The notes under the pieces: generated by a model
Databases searched by the model: none
Seen by the model: only the letters and a program-made list of their open reading frames with translations
Told to the model about the DNA's origin: nothing
Made by a program: the position numbers and the translations under genes
Assembly: GCA_016297325.1 (NCBI GenBank)
Contig: JAEDGW010000023.1
Location: 1-27,052, forward strand
DNA from: Coprococcus sp.
Lineage (GTDB): Bacteria > Bacillota > Clostridia > Lachnospirales > Lachnospiraceae
Direction of reading: 5' to 3'
Length of the DNA stretch: 27,052 nucleotides
In this document: positions 1 to 7,266 of the stretch, piece by piece
How positions within the stretch are numbered: the first letter of the stretch is position 1
Layout of the letters: each line of letters begins with the position of its first letter

Positions 1-10
1 TTTTCACAAA

Positions 11-42
11 GTCTGCTTTATGAAAAAAGCGGGCTATTTTTT
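11..42 (+). terminator. Rho-independent terminator at left edge
   Basis: A 9-bp stem (GTCTGCTTT pairing with AAAGCGGGC, two G-T wobbles) encloses a six-base loop and is followed by TATTTTTT. It reads on the plus strand, so it would end a plus-strand gene lying left of the window. It overlaps the last bases of the convergent recombinase gene. On the minus strand the T-tract after the stem is weak. Confidence 0.45.
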
Positions 43-664
43 ATTCCTGACAGCTGGTCATATCTACTCGGTTTCTCACTTCCATACATCTTCTATAAAA
101 AGTTGACTGGCTGACATCAAACTTTGCAGCACCTTCATCTAACGTGATCATTCCATCAATCCACAGGTAGCAATAAGTTTCTAACTCATCACCTAATTCC
201 TTTCTCTCCGCGCCAAATCTCACGCCTTTTTTCTTTGCAACTGCTATTCCCTCCGCCTGTCTTTTCTTTATGAAGGATCTCTCCGTCTCCGCCACATAGG
301 CAAGAATCTGCAATACAAGGTCTGCGATAAATATGCCTGTAAGACCATTTCTCTCTGATTTTGTATTCAAAAGCGGCATATCAATAACAGCTATATGAGC
401 AGCCTTTTCTTTTGTTATAATTCGCCACTGATCCAATATCTCATCATAGTTTCTGCCCAATCTGTCTATACTGAGAATTATTACCTCATCACCTTTTCTG
501 AGTTTTCTCATCATTTTCTTATACTGAGGTCTTTCGAAATTCTTTCCCGACACTTTATCAACAAAAATATTTGTTTTATTCACACCACTATTTGCCATCG
601 CCTCATACTGCCTGTCCGGATTTTGATCCTTCGATGAAACCCTTATATACCCATATGTACTCAT
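41..664 (-). CDS. Serine site-specific recombinase (resolvase/invertase family)
   Basis: Small serine recombinase of 207 residues, the usual size for Tn3 resolvases and Hin/Gin invertases. These enzymes cut DNA through a 5' phosphoserine link and rejoin it at short palindromic crossover sites. The N-terminal catalytic domain (about 1-135) has YIRVSS with nucleophile Ser10 and Arg8, and SIDRLGRN with Arg68 and Arg71. A long helix (about 120-145) leads to a C-terminal helix-turn-helix (about 173-195, ITLDEGAAKFDVSQSTFYRR). The start is supported by a GGAGGAGGAG ribosome binding site just upstream (about 666-675). No transposase or cargo genes accompany it, so whether it is a resolvase left from a lost element, an invertase, or a domesticated enzyme cannot be told. 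Two perfect palindromes lie 120-165 bp upstream (787-796 and 814-829). Confidence 0.9.
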   Translation of the reverse strand: MSTYGYIRVSSKDQNPDRQYEAMANSGVNKTNIFVDKVSGKNFERPQYKKMMRKLRKGDEVIILSIDRLGRNYDEILDQWRIITKEKAAHIAVIDMPLLNTKSERNGLTGIFIADLVLQILAYVAETERSFIKKRQAEGIAVAKKKGVRFGAERKELGDELETYCYLWIDGMITLDEGAAKFDVSQSTFYRRCMEVRNRVDMTSCQE

Positions 665-786
665 AGCTCCTCCTCCTATTAATCCACTCCGTAAATCTTT
701 ATAAAGCTTTCATTAAATATCATCCTTTTTCCCTTAAAATCCCCTTTCCACTCATGTATTCTCAACAAAAATACGTGAAAAGTATC

Positions 787-829
787 TCCCGCGGGAACTA
801 CAAACGCAAGCGATCATCTGGCCAGATGA
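787..829. repeat. Two perfect palindromes upstream of the recombinase
   Basis: TCCCGCGGGA (787-796) and TCATCTGGCCAGATGA (814-829) are perfect 10-bp and 16-bp palindromes in an otherwise AT-rich gap of about 240 bp (665-904) with no convincing gene. The second is long enough to be an operator or a recombination core. Its position upstream of a serine recombinase is suggestive only. I see nothing else in this gap. Confidence 0.5.
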
Positions 830-904
830 ACTATTTATTACATTGTTATTTATGAATTTATGGGGTAAAATTGAGCTTATTTGAGATAGGACAGCAGACA
901 CAGC

Positions 905-1255
905 ATGTTTGCCGAGACAATATTTGCCATTGTATCCGATGTAAACGAAGAAAAAATTGAGACATGGAAGGAGGCACATTCTATGATGAACGATGCGATG
1001 AAAAGAATTATGGCTAAGGAACTTAAGGAAAGCAAGGATGAAGGACGTTCCGAGGGCCTGATCGAAGGACGTTCCGAAGGACTAGCTAGGGGGCGTTCTG
1101 AAGGACGCTCTGAAGGTCAAGATCTCCTGACGGAAGCTATGCTCACTGCGCAGAAAGAGAACATCTCCGACCCAGCAAAGCTTGAGGAGCTTGGCTACGA
1201 CAAGAATACCTCCATATGTACTATAACGGCGCTTAAGAAGCTGGGGATTATCTGA
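905..1255 (+). pseudogene. C-terminal remnant of an Rpn/PDDEXK-transposase-like protein
   Basis: Encodes 116 residues with a charged helical segment (WKEAHSMMNDAMKRIMAKEL), then a run of GRSEG-type repeats (about residues 48-72), then a short helical C-terminus. This architecture is the tail of Rpn/YhgA-like PD-(D/E)XK proteins, whose catalytic N-terminal half (about 200 residues) is missing here. In-frame stops begin at 887-889 and other frames upstream hold no catalytic core. There is no ribosome binding site before 905. An AAGGAGG at 968-974 precedes an in-frame ATG at 983, which may be chance because it also encodes the helix. I infer a 5'-deleted pseudogene. A related but longer gene lies at the right end of the window (from 26262). 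A small intact gene starting at 983 is the alternative. Confidence 0.6.
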
Positions 1256-2579
1256 CAGCCCCTCTATATATAAACTCCGCACACACCGCCGTTATAAGCT
1301 CTGCTACCCAGAACGCATTCCACACACCAGCAGGTCCGAAACCACAAAGTTTTGATAGTATCCATGCAGCCGGGATTATGACAACCACATATCTGAGCAG
1401 GGATATGAGCAGGGACGGAGTGCCCTTTCCCAATCCCTCAAGTGCTCCAGATGCAGTTACCGACACGGCCGACACTACAAATCCGGCGCATATGATGCGC
1501 AGTGCTGTTCCACCCGCATTTATTGTAGACACATTCTCTGTGAACATACCTATAAGCCTTTCCGGGATAAGCAGGCACACAACTGTTCCAGCCAGCATGA
1601 TTCCAACATTTAATGCAAGCGTTATGTTGAATATCTTCTTCACTCTTGCATGCTCTCCGGCACCATAGTTATATCCTATGATAGGGCGCATTCCCTGAAT
1701 GATTCCATTTGCCGGCATATACAGGAAGGTCTGAAGTTTGTAGTACACGCCCAGGATCATGACATAAGTTGCCGAATACATGCTGAGTATGGCGTTGAGT
1801 GCGCTTGTGAGCAGAGACGGCAGTGCCATATTGAGTATGGCAGGTATACCTATGGCATAGAGCTTCTTCACCATCAAACCACCCTCATGCAAATGCTTTA
1901 TGCCGAACTTCACATTTATCGGTCTTCCAAAGTACACAATAAAATAAATGATCAGTGTAAACACCTGTCCCAGACCAGTTGCCAGTGCAGCGCCTTCTAT
2001 ACCCATTTCAGGAAATGCTCCCACACCAAATATCAGCAGCGGATCAAGCACTATATTCACAATACAGCCGCCCATCAGTCCAACCATTGTAACTATCATG
2101 CGTCCAACCGACTGGAACACCTTCTCAAATGCAAGATCAACCGAAATAATTATAGAAAATCCAAATACTATGTCTGCATAACGACAGCCAAGGTCAAGGA
2201 CGTCTCCACTTGCCTTGAAGGCTCTGAGAAACGATGGAATGATGGCAATACACACGACTGTCATCACTATACCCTGTATAACAGCAAGAAACATCCCCCA
2301 ACTAGCTGCCCGATCTGCCCGCTCATTATCCTTGGCTCCAAGATATATGGCTATCACCGCGTTTATTCCAACACCAAATCCGATCGCCACAGCATTTACA
2401 AAATTCTGCAGCGGAAATACATACGAAAGTGCTGTCATCGCATCCTCACTTATCTTCGCCACAAAGAAACTGTCAACTATATTGTACAAAGCATTCACCA
2501 TCATCGATATAACCATAGGCAGTGCCATGGACATCAAAAGTGGGAACACCGGCTTTTCTTTCATAAAATTCTCGTTCAT
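1248..2579 (-). CDS. MATE-family multidrug/sodium antiporter
   Basis: Inner-membrane exporter of the MATE family (MepA/NorM-like, MatE domains), 443 residues with about 12 hydrophobic segments in two repeated halves, the usual family size. Family members expel cationic drugs or metabolites using Na+ or H+ gradients; the substrate cannot be read from sequence. Family-typical text includes PLLMSMALPMVISMMVNALYNIVDSFFVAKIS at the N-terminus (shown here only as a region, residues about 8-40), GVGINAVIA, and QGMRPIIGYNYGA in the second half. I chose the ATG at 2579 because GGAGG lies about 5 bases upstream (2584-2588). The longer reading to 2669 runs through a terminator and a REP palindrome and has no ribosome binding site. 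It overlaps the end of the Rpn remnant by 8 bp, tail to tail. An extended -10 promoter lies at 2607-2616. Confidence 0.9.
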   Translation of the reverse strand: MNENFMKEKPVFPLLMSMALPMVISMMVNALYNIVDSFFVAKISEDAMTALSYVFPLQNFVNAVAIGFGVGINAVIAIYLGAKDNERADRAASWGMFLAVIQGIVMTVVCIAIIPSFLRAFKASGDVLDLGCRYADIVFGFSIIISVDLAFEKVFQSVGRMIVTMVGLMGGCIVNIVLDPLLIFGVGAFPEMGIEGAALATGLGQVFTLIIYFIVYFGRPINVKFGIKHLHEGGLMVKKLYAIGIPAILNMALPSLLTSALNAILSMYSATYVMILGVYYKLQTFLYMPANGIIQGMRPIIGYNYGAGEHARVKKIFNITLALNVGIMLAGTVVCLLIPERLIGMFTENVSTINAGGTALRIICAGFVVSAVSVTASGALEGLGKGTPSLLISLLRYVVVIIPAAWILSKLCGFGPAGVWNAFWVAELITAVCAEFIYRGAVR

Positions 2580-2606
2580 AAAACCTCCAAATATATTTTC
2601 ATCCAG

Positions 2607-2616
2607 ATTATACCAT
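2607..2616 (-). promoter_or_regulatory. Extended -10 promoter of the MATE gene
   Basis: On the minus strand the sequence ATGGTATAAT contains a perfect -10 hexamer (2612-2607) with the TGn extension. Transcription would start near 2600, about 20 bases before the ATG at 2579. The -35 position falls inside the GC-rich palindrome at 2621-2650 and shows no -35 match, so the promoter would depend on the extended -10. Confidence 0.5.
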
Positions 2617-2620
2617 CCCC

Positions 2621-2650
2621 CTGCGGGGACGGAGGTACCTGTCCCCGCAG
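2621..2650. repeat. REP-like GC-rich palindrome
   Basis: Perfect 10-bp inverted repeat, CTGCGGGGAC and GTCCCCGCAG, around a 10-base centre that itself contains the palindrome AGGTACCT (2633-2640). The GGGGAC...GTCCCC form resembles extragenic palindromes dispersed in many Clostridia and other bacteria, often linked to REP-associated tyrosine transposases. No such transposase is in the window. It lies between the GGDEF terminator and the MATE promoter. Confidence 0.6.
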
Positions 2651-2652
2651 AG

Positions 2653-2688
2653 CATAAATAAAGCCCCACAACCTTGCGGTTGTGGGGC
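2653..2688 (-). terminator. Terminator of the GGDEF gene
   Basis: Perfect 11-bp stem GCCCCACAACC / GGTTGTGGGGC with a 4-base loop, followed on the minus strand by TTTATTTAT. It lies about 70 bp after the stop codon of the GGDEF gene. Confidence 0.8.
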
Positions 2689-2759
2689 GAAAAGATGACT
2701 TGATCCGGAAAAATCCACCAACTTGTTTTCGTTAAAATTATTATGTATGATTTTATACT

Positions 2760-4424
2760 TCAACCAGCATATATGTCAAGATCCTGCACGACCACAAAGT
2801 AACCTTTGTCACCATCCTCGTCCACCGGGATAACATGTATAAGACTTACACCCCCATGGTTGTTTGCACAACTGACTGACAAAACCCCTCTGCGAATGTT
2901 CTCTGTCTGATATCCCGTATTGCCGCCTGTGTAACTCTCCATTCGCTCGCGGCTGAGAAAATCTCTGACTATTTTTCTTGACCGATCCGACTCAAACCGG
3001 TTACTTATCAATCCAATTACTTCATCGTAGTTATTCGCACAAGATACAGCATTGTTCAGCTCAGAATCGCCTTTTATAACACGGTATTTATCGTTCTCAT
3101 AATTAACATATATAATATCAGTATACATATATGCGATCCTTGCCTCTACCCTGGATTGAGCCTTTTTTATATCAGACTCTATCTTGTCAAGTACGGTCAC
3201 TCTGTCCGTACCATCCCTGCTGATGCTGTGGATCACGCTGACATTCTTGCCCTTCTTCTTCGCTTCATACAGCGCAGCGTCCGCGACATTCATACACTCT
3301 TCTGTGCTGAATCCTGAACCATTGATCTGACATATACCAGCACTGCAATGGACATTCTGCCCTCTCTCCATTGTCTTGCGCTGAAGTTTTCTGGCAAATC
3401 TTATCACCTTTGACTCCAGAACAGACATATCCGATAAGCCCTTGTGAAGCACAACATACTCGTCTCCACCATACCTGCAGACAACGTCCTCTTCATAGCA
3501 GTCACTCCGGAGAAACTTTGCCACCTTCTCAATCCAGTAATCACCAACTGCGTGACCATATGTATCATTTACACTCTTGAAATCGTCTATATCCACAAAT
3601 ACAAGAGAAGCACTATCTTCGTCAGTCATGTTATCTATATACTCTCTTATCCTCTGCATTCCGGCTGTCTTGTTGTATATGCCGGTCAGAAGATCATGCT
3701 CAGCCTCGTACTTTGTACGCTCAACCTCCTGTCTGGATCTCGCAAGTGATCTGTCCATCTCGACCATATCAACTGCAAACATGATCTGTGTAGAAGCCAC
3801 CACAGATATTGTCTGGAATGAAATCCCATAATAGAATATGACAACAACCGTGGATATACATGGCAGGATAAAATACAAAACACTTGACCAGAAAACTCTT
3901 TTTTCCAGTCTTTTTTTATACTGCAAAAGTATCGAAAAGCTTAGGACAAGTCCTGCTGCAGCAATAAGCTGCGCAACCAGATAACCGCTGCTCCTGTGAT
4001 AGAAGTTATTGTCATCTATATAATAGAACAGCTTGTCACTGAACTGGGATATAATGAGCAGGACTATCCCAGCAGCACTCAGGACTAACACGCCCCTTGC
4101 TCTCACTGGCATCTTAATCTCTCCTCTGTTGAGAATGACAAGAAGATAAAACGTAAACAAAGTCATATATAAATAGTTGACAAAGAACACGCCAAAATTG
4201 CTTATCTTTAGCATGTAATAGGCTGTCTGCCCTGTTTTTCCCTGATAATACCATGACAACATGTCTGCAACCAGCAGGATGATACATGCAGCCTCCATGC
4301 ATAGGCTCACATTCTTTTTATCTCTATTATTATTCTTCTTAAGGAATATAACCGCAAATGCAAACAGACAGATTAATATTCCCCACATTTCAAATGCTAT
4401 ATTAAATACAGCAGTCCTATCCAC
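2760..4424 (-). CDS. Membrane-bound GGDEF diguanylate cyclase with extra C-terminal domain
   Basis: Predicted c-di-GMP synthase, 554 residues. Residues about 10-220 hold six to seven hydrophobic segments that may sense a signal. A short coiled linker (225-242) leads to the GGDEF domain (about 243-400) with EHDLLTGIYN, FVDIDDFKSVND (metal and nucleotide ligands) and the active-site loop GGDEY at 319-323, an accepted variant. The product-inhibition I-site (RxxD four residues before the conserved Arg) reads YEED at 310-313, so feedback inhibition by c-di-GMP is probably lost. Residues about 405-554 form an additional domain I do not recognise, rich in beta-like segments (IIYVNYENDKYRVIKGD). The start is a GTG at 4424, with AAGGGGG 11 bases upstream, so the exact start is moderately sure. 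A LysR gene lies upstream on the same strand across a 125-bp gap. Confidence 0.9.
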   Translation of the reverse strand: MDRTAVFNIAFEMWGILICLFAFAVIFLKKNNNRDKKNVSLCMEAACIILLVADMLSWYYQGKTGQTAYYMLKISNFGVFFVNYLYMTLFTFYLLVILNRGEIKMPVRARGVLVLSAAGIVLLIISQFSDKLFYYIDDNNFYHRSSGYLVAQLIAAAGLVLSFSILLQYKKRLEKRVFWSSVLYFILPCISTVVVIFYYGISFQTISVVASTQIMFAVDMVEMDRSLARSRQEVERTKYEAEHDLLTGIYNKTAGMQRIREYIDNMTDEDSASLVFVDIDDFKSVNDTYGHAVGDYWIEKVAKFLRSDCYEEDVVCRYGGDEYVVLHKGLSDMSVLESKVIRFARKLQRKTMERGQNVHCSAGICQINGSGFSTEECMNVADAALYEAKKKGKNVSVIHSISRDGTDRVTVLDKIESDIKKAQSRVEARIAYMYTDIIYVNYENDKYRVIKGDSELNNAVSCANNYDEVIGLISNRFESDRSRKIVRDFLSRERMESYTGGNTGYQTENIRRGVLSVSCANNHGGVSLIHVIPVDEDGDKGYFVVVQDLDIYAG

Positions 4425-4549
4425 TAACTATGCGCCCCCTTAAACTTCCTGGCGGTTTATTGTAGTAATTGCATAATTTGATTTGTACAACTTTTTCTCA
4501 AATTTATAAGTTTATATGAGAATAATTCTATATAACAAAACAGTCAAAG

Positions 4550-5425
4550 TCAATTACAAGATAACACATATTTATGGAAATATGTCGCCACTGGGGGCAT
4601 ATATTTCCTGTCATCATGAACCATATAATAAAGTCTCTCGACCATCTGCTGTTTTATGGGAAGCACCTTCACATCCAGACGTCTGAGCATATCCATGTAC
4701 GGCACCACCGCTATGCCAAATCCTGCGGCCACAAGTCCGGCTATGACCTCGTCCTCCTCAGTCTCACACGCTATCTCCGGAATCCGTCCCAGTCTGCCGA
4801 ACATCTCATCCACCAGACTTCTCATTCCAGATCCCTTCGAAAAATATACATGTTTATATCCCAGTGTATCCTCAAGTGTCACCGAATCTCTGTCTGCCAA
4901 AGGATGTCCTGACGGTGCTATGACAACAAGATCCTGTCTGCCGACAGGAACGGCGGAAAATCCCATTGTCTCAGGCGGTCTTGAACAGAAAACCATGTCA
5001 TATTTTCTGGCCGCAAGATCATCAAGCAGTTGCCCTGTGGTTCCTGTGTGAAATGTAAACGACGTATTTCTGTTTCCACATTTCTTCAGGTACTCTGCTG
5101 CCAGACGCGGTACAAATTCCATTCCAAGAGGTCTTATGAGTCCTAGCCGTATCACACCATCCCCGGCAGCCTCTTTTTGTATGGACTTCACTCCCGCATC
5201 AAGCGTGCCCAGCGAATGCTCTGCACACGCAAGAAATTCTCTGCCAAATGCAGTGAGCTCTGTATTACGCCCATTCTTTTCAAAAAGCATCACCCCAAGT
5301 TCTTCCTCGAGCTGGGATATTGCGTGACTGAGACTTGGCTGCGTTATATTCATATTCTGAGCTGCCCTGGTATAATGCTGCACATGTGCCAGCTCAACAA
5401 AATATCTCATATATGACAAGTTCAT
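4550..5425 (-). CDS. LysR-family transcriptional regulator
   Basis: LTTR of 291 residues, the normal length. The N-terminal winged helix-turn-helix (about 1-60) has the family pattern with ARAAQNMNITQPSLSHAISQLEEELG-type text, where the recognition helix carries TQPSLSHAI. A linker helix is followed by the periplasmic-binding-protein-like effector domain (about 90-290). The ATG at 5425 has GGAGG 7 bases upstream. It is transcribed divergently from the YczE-like gene across 293 bp. That gap holds a textbook LTTR box placed at about -64 of the YczE promoter. I therefore infer that it controls YczE and probably itself; the effector is unknown. Confidence 0.93.
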   Translation of the reverse strand: MNLSYMRYFVELAHVQHYTRAAQNMNITQPSLSHAISQLEEELGVMLFEKNGRNTELTAFGREFLACAEHSLGTLDAGVKSIQKEAAGDGVIRLGLIRPLGMEFVPRLAAEYLKKCGNRNTSFTFHTGTTGQLLDDLAARKYDMVFCSRPPETMGFSAVPVGRQDLVVIAPSGHPLADRDSVTLEDTLGYKHVYFSKGSGMRSLVDEMFGRLGRIPEIACETEEDEVIAGLVAAGFGIAVVPYMDMLRRLDVKVLPIKQQMVERLYYMVHDDRKYMPPVATYFHKYVLSCN

Positions 5426-5529
5426 GGCTGTACCTCCGTTTTTTATTTATATCTGTCTTCTTTCCACTTTATGATGCGTACAAATATTTCATATTCATAT
5501 TTTACTCATATTAAAACATTTTCATAGTT

Positions 5530-5552
5530 TTTGATAGATGCAATCTATCAAA
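5530..5552. promoter_or_regulatory. LysR-type operator (ATAG-N7-CTAT, T-N11-A)
   Basis: Perfect 10-bp inverted repeat TTTGATAGAT / ATCTATCAAA around a 3-base centre. It contains ATAG-N7-CTAT (5534-5548), which fits the LTTR T-N11-A rule exactly. Its centre is about 64 bp upstream of the start predicted from the promoter at 5570-5598, the usual place of an LTTR recognition site. A second inverted pair, ATAGTTTTT (5524-5532) and AAAAACTAT (5557-5565), nests around it. Confidence 0.7.
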
Positions 5553-5569
5553 TCATAAAAACTATTTAT

Positions 5570-5598
5570 TTGTTATGTAGTGTTACCGGTGCTACAAT
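5570..5598 (+). promoter_or_regulatory. Sigma-A promoter of the YczE-like gene
   Basis: TTGTTA (5570-5575), 17-base spacer, TACAAT (5593-5598). Transcription would start near 5605, leaving a leader of about 115 bases before the ATG at 5719. I see no clear structure in the leader. Confidence 0.6.
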
Positions 5599-5718
5599 CA
5601 AAAACCGCAGGGATATACATATAAGAACTTCCATAACCCAGATATCCCAGAATACTAAACATATGCACGCAAAAGAATATGTTATAGCGGCATATCAAAA
5701 GAAATGAGGAAAACAAAA

Positions 5719-6433
5719 ATGAATGCCCAATCAGAAAACGCACATCTGCATAACATGTGGGGCGAATTTGCCCTGATAACCGCAGTCATCATCAACAGCT
5801 TCGGAGTTGTCCTTATGCTCTATTCCGCAGCCGGAATATCAGCAATATCCAGCGTGCCATACGCGTTCTCGCTGGGTTCTTCCAAGACTCTCCCTCGGAA
5901 CCTGGACATACATATTCCAGGGTTTGCTGATACTGACACTCATGATCATGAGGAAGAAATTCGTACCACAGTATCTGTGCAGCTTCATAGTTGGATTTAT
6001 ATTTGGCAAAATGCTTGATGTCCATGAGATGTGGATCGGAGTTCTCCCAACTGCACTGCCATGGAGAGTTCTCTACTTCGTGATAAGCTATCTGCTGATC
6101 TGTATCGGAATCGCACTGTCCAACAGATGCGGCCTACCGATCATACCAACGGACCTTTTCCCAAGGGAGCTGTCGGAGATAATATCGGCCAAATATTCAA
6201 AGGTAAAAATATCATTTGACGTAATCTGCCTTGCAACGACCGCCGCCCTCACCGGCTTCATATTAGGTCACATCTACGGTCTTGGAATCGGCACGGTCCT
6301 CGCTGCCTTCACCATGGGCAAAGGAATCGCCATGGTCGGAAATGCCATGGACAAGCATGTTGCCATCGCGCCATATATAACAGAGCACATAAAGCATCAC
6401 GGCACCCATAAGGCCCAGTATGCAGGACACTAA
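5719..6433 (+). pseudogene. YczE/YitT-like membrane protein gene with a +1 frameshift
   Basis: Multi-spanning membrane protein of the YczE/YitT-like (DUF6198-type) group, function unknown. The first part (NMWGEFALITAVIINSFGV through SSVPYAFSL) is read in one frame up to about 5874. The rest (LPRLSLGTWTYIFQGLL onward, then VPQYLCSFIVGFIFGKMLD and GLPIIPTDLFPRELS) continues in the next frame to 6433. Removing one G from the GGG run at 5874-5876 restores an uninterrupted protein of about 237 residues, and the restored text agrees with the pattern I know for the family. The two halves stay free of stops, so the lesion is recent or a sequencing error in a homopolymer. TGAGGA at 5705-5710 fits the ATG at 5719; an in-frame ATG at 5704 overlaps that site. 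Upstream lie the LTTR box and promoter, downstream a strong terminator. Confidence 0.8.
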
Positions 6434-6461
6434 ATAATTAATTATTATATCCAAGACCAAC

Positions 6462-6520
6462 AAAAGAACCGCCGGAGAGAATCCCATGCCAAATCCAGAT
6501 CTCCTACAGCGGTTCTTTTT
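6462..6520 (+). terminator. Terminator of the YczE-like gene
   Basis: AAAGAACCGC (from 6463) pairs with GCGGTTCTTT (6509-6518), with an inner GGAGA/TCTCC helix, and the stem is followed by TT then AT. It begins about 30 bases after the stop codon. Confidence 0.7.
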
Positions 6521-6546
6521 ATATCTCCACGAACAGGCACGCAGAT

Positions 6547-6712
6547 AAAAATAACCATATATATGCCAGTCGGTAGTGAAGGCGCCCTTGGATCGATCAG
6601 TTACCTGCTAAGGCGAAGCAAACAACGCCCTTATCGTTTGCGTAGCCGCATGCATATGTAACTGGTCGAACCAAGGGAAGCCGAACGTGACTGCATATAT
6701 ATGGTTATTTTT
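6547..6712. repeat. 166-nt long hairpin element, MITE-like or structured RNA
   Basis: Perfect 20-bp terminal inverted repeats (6547-6566 and 6693-6712) begin AAAAATAACC and end GGTTATTTTT. Inside, pairing continues in blocks: AGTC/GACT, CCCTTGG/CCAAGGG, TCGA/TCGA, CAGTTAC/GTAACTG, GGC/GCC, GCAAAC/GTTTGC. The blocks are separated by small, often symmetric internal loops around a 12-base apical loop (6622-6633). Both strands end in a T-run, so it can act as a bidirectional terminator between the convergent YczE-like and flavodoxin genes. It is far longer and more elaborate than a normal terminator. A miniature transposable element or a small structured RNA are alternatives. No open reading frame is seen in it. 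Confidence 0.6.
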
Positions 6713-6734
6713 TATCGTCCGTGCCGTCCGTCAA

Positions 6735-7166
6735 TTAGGCATTTGCCAGCTGACGTCCAAGCTCCTTACACTCCTCAAGGCCTTCTGCATCAGGTGTCTC
6801 ATGGCACATAAGTCCAGCGCCGCCTACGAGCTCTGCGCCTGCTGACTGCATTCTTGCTTCCCAGTCACGCATCCACTCGCCATCTCCCCAGCCGTATGAA
6901 CCAAAGAGTGCGATTTTCTTGCCTAAAGCAAATCCCTCTACCTCAGCAACGAATGGCTCCATCTCAGCCTCCTCAAGAACCTCAGCACCCATAGCTGGGC
7001 ATCCAAGTGCAAATACAGGCTCGTCCTTAAGTGCATCAGGTGTGATGCTGCTTACGAATACTACCTCTGCTTCCTTTCCGGCCTCTCTCACGCCGTCTGC
7101 GATGGCCTCTGCCATCATCTGTGTATTTCCGCCCTGTGTCCAGAATACGATATTAATTTTGCTCAT
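6735..7166 (-). CDS. Short-chain flavodoxin
   Basis: FMN-binding electron carrier of 143 residues, the size of short-chain flavodoxins, acting in the cytosol as a replacement for ferredoxin, often when iron is scarce. The FMN phosphate loop is FWTQGGNTQ (residues 8-16; the usual form is TGTGNT). The later loops carry FALGCPAMGAEVLEE and LFGSYGWGDGEWMRDW, with the Tyr/Trp typical of flavin stacking. The ATG at 7166 follows an AAGGAGG site about 8 bases upstream. It lies 100 bp downstream of the DUF3793 gene on the same strand, a pairing common in Clostridia, and is probably co-transcribed from the promoter at 8001-8029. Confidence 0.93.
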   Translation of the reverse strand: MSKINIVFWTQGGNTQMMAEAIADGVREAGKEAEVVFVSSITPDALKDEPVFALGCPAMGAEVLEEAEMEPFVAEVEGFALGKKIALFGSYGWGDGEWMRDWEARMQSAGAELVGGAGLMCHETPDAEGLEECKELGRQLANA

Positions 7167-7266
7167 AATAATCCTCCTTGTGAAAATATATGTAATAGAG
7201 TCTTACCCTATACATCCTTATAACCTATGTTTATCTACATCTTTCCATATACTTCGAAGCTCTCTT

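Noticed and set aside
752..979. Minus-strand 75-codon frame upstream of the recombinase
   Set aside because: No ribosome binding site, no recognisable sequence, and it overlaps the Rpn remnant.
1650..2657. Long plus-strand reading frame (335 codons) opposite the MATE gene
   Set aside because: It is antisense to an unmistakable MATE gene, is very rich in His, Tyr, Cys and Gln, shows no domain and lacks a ribosome binding site. It is a shadow frame.
5874..5878. Programmed ribosomal frameshift in the YczE-like gene
   Set aside because: The site lacks a slippery heptamer, a shift-promoting stop or a downstream pseudoknot, and family members are not known to use one. A simple insertion or read error is likelier.
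6547..6712. 6S RNA
   Set aside because: The length fits, but the perfect arms with T-runs on both strands and the several small symmetric loops do not match the single large central bubble of 6S RNA. I cannot exclude it without covariation data.
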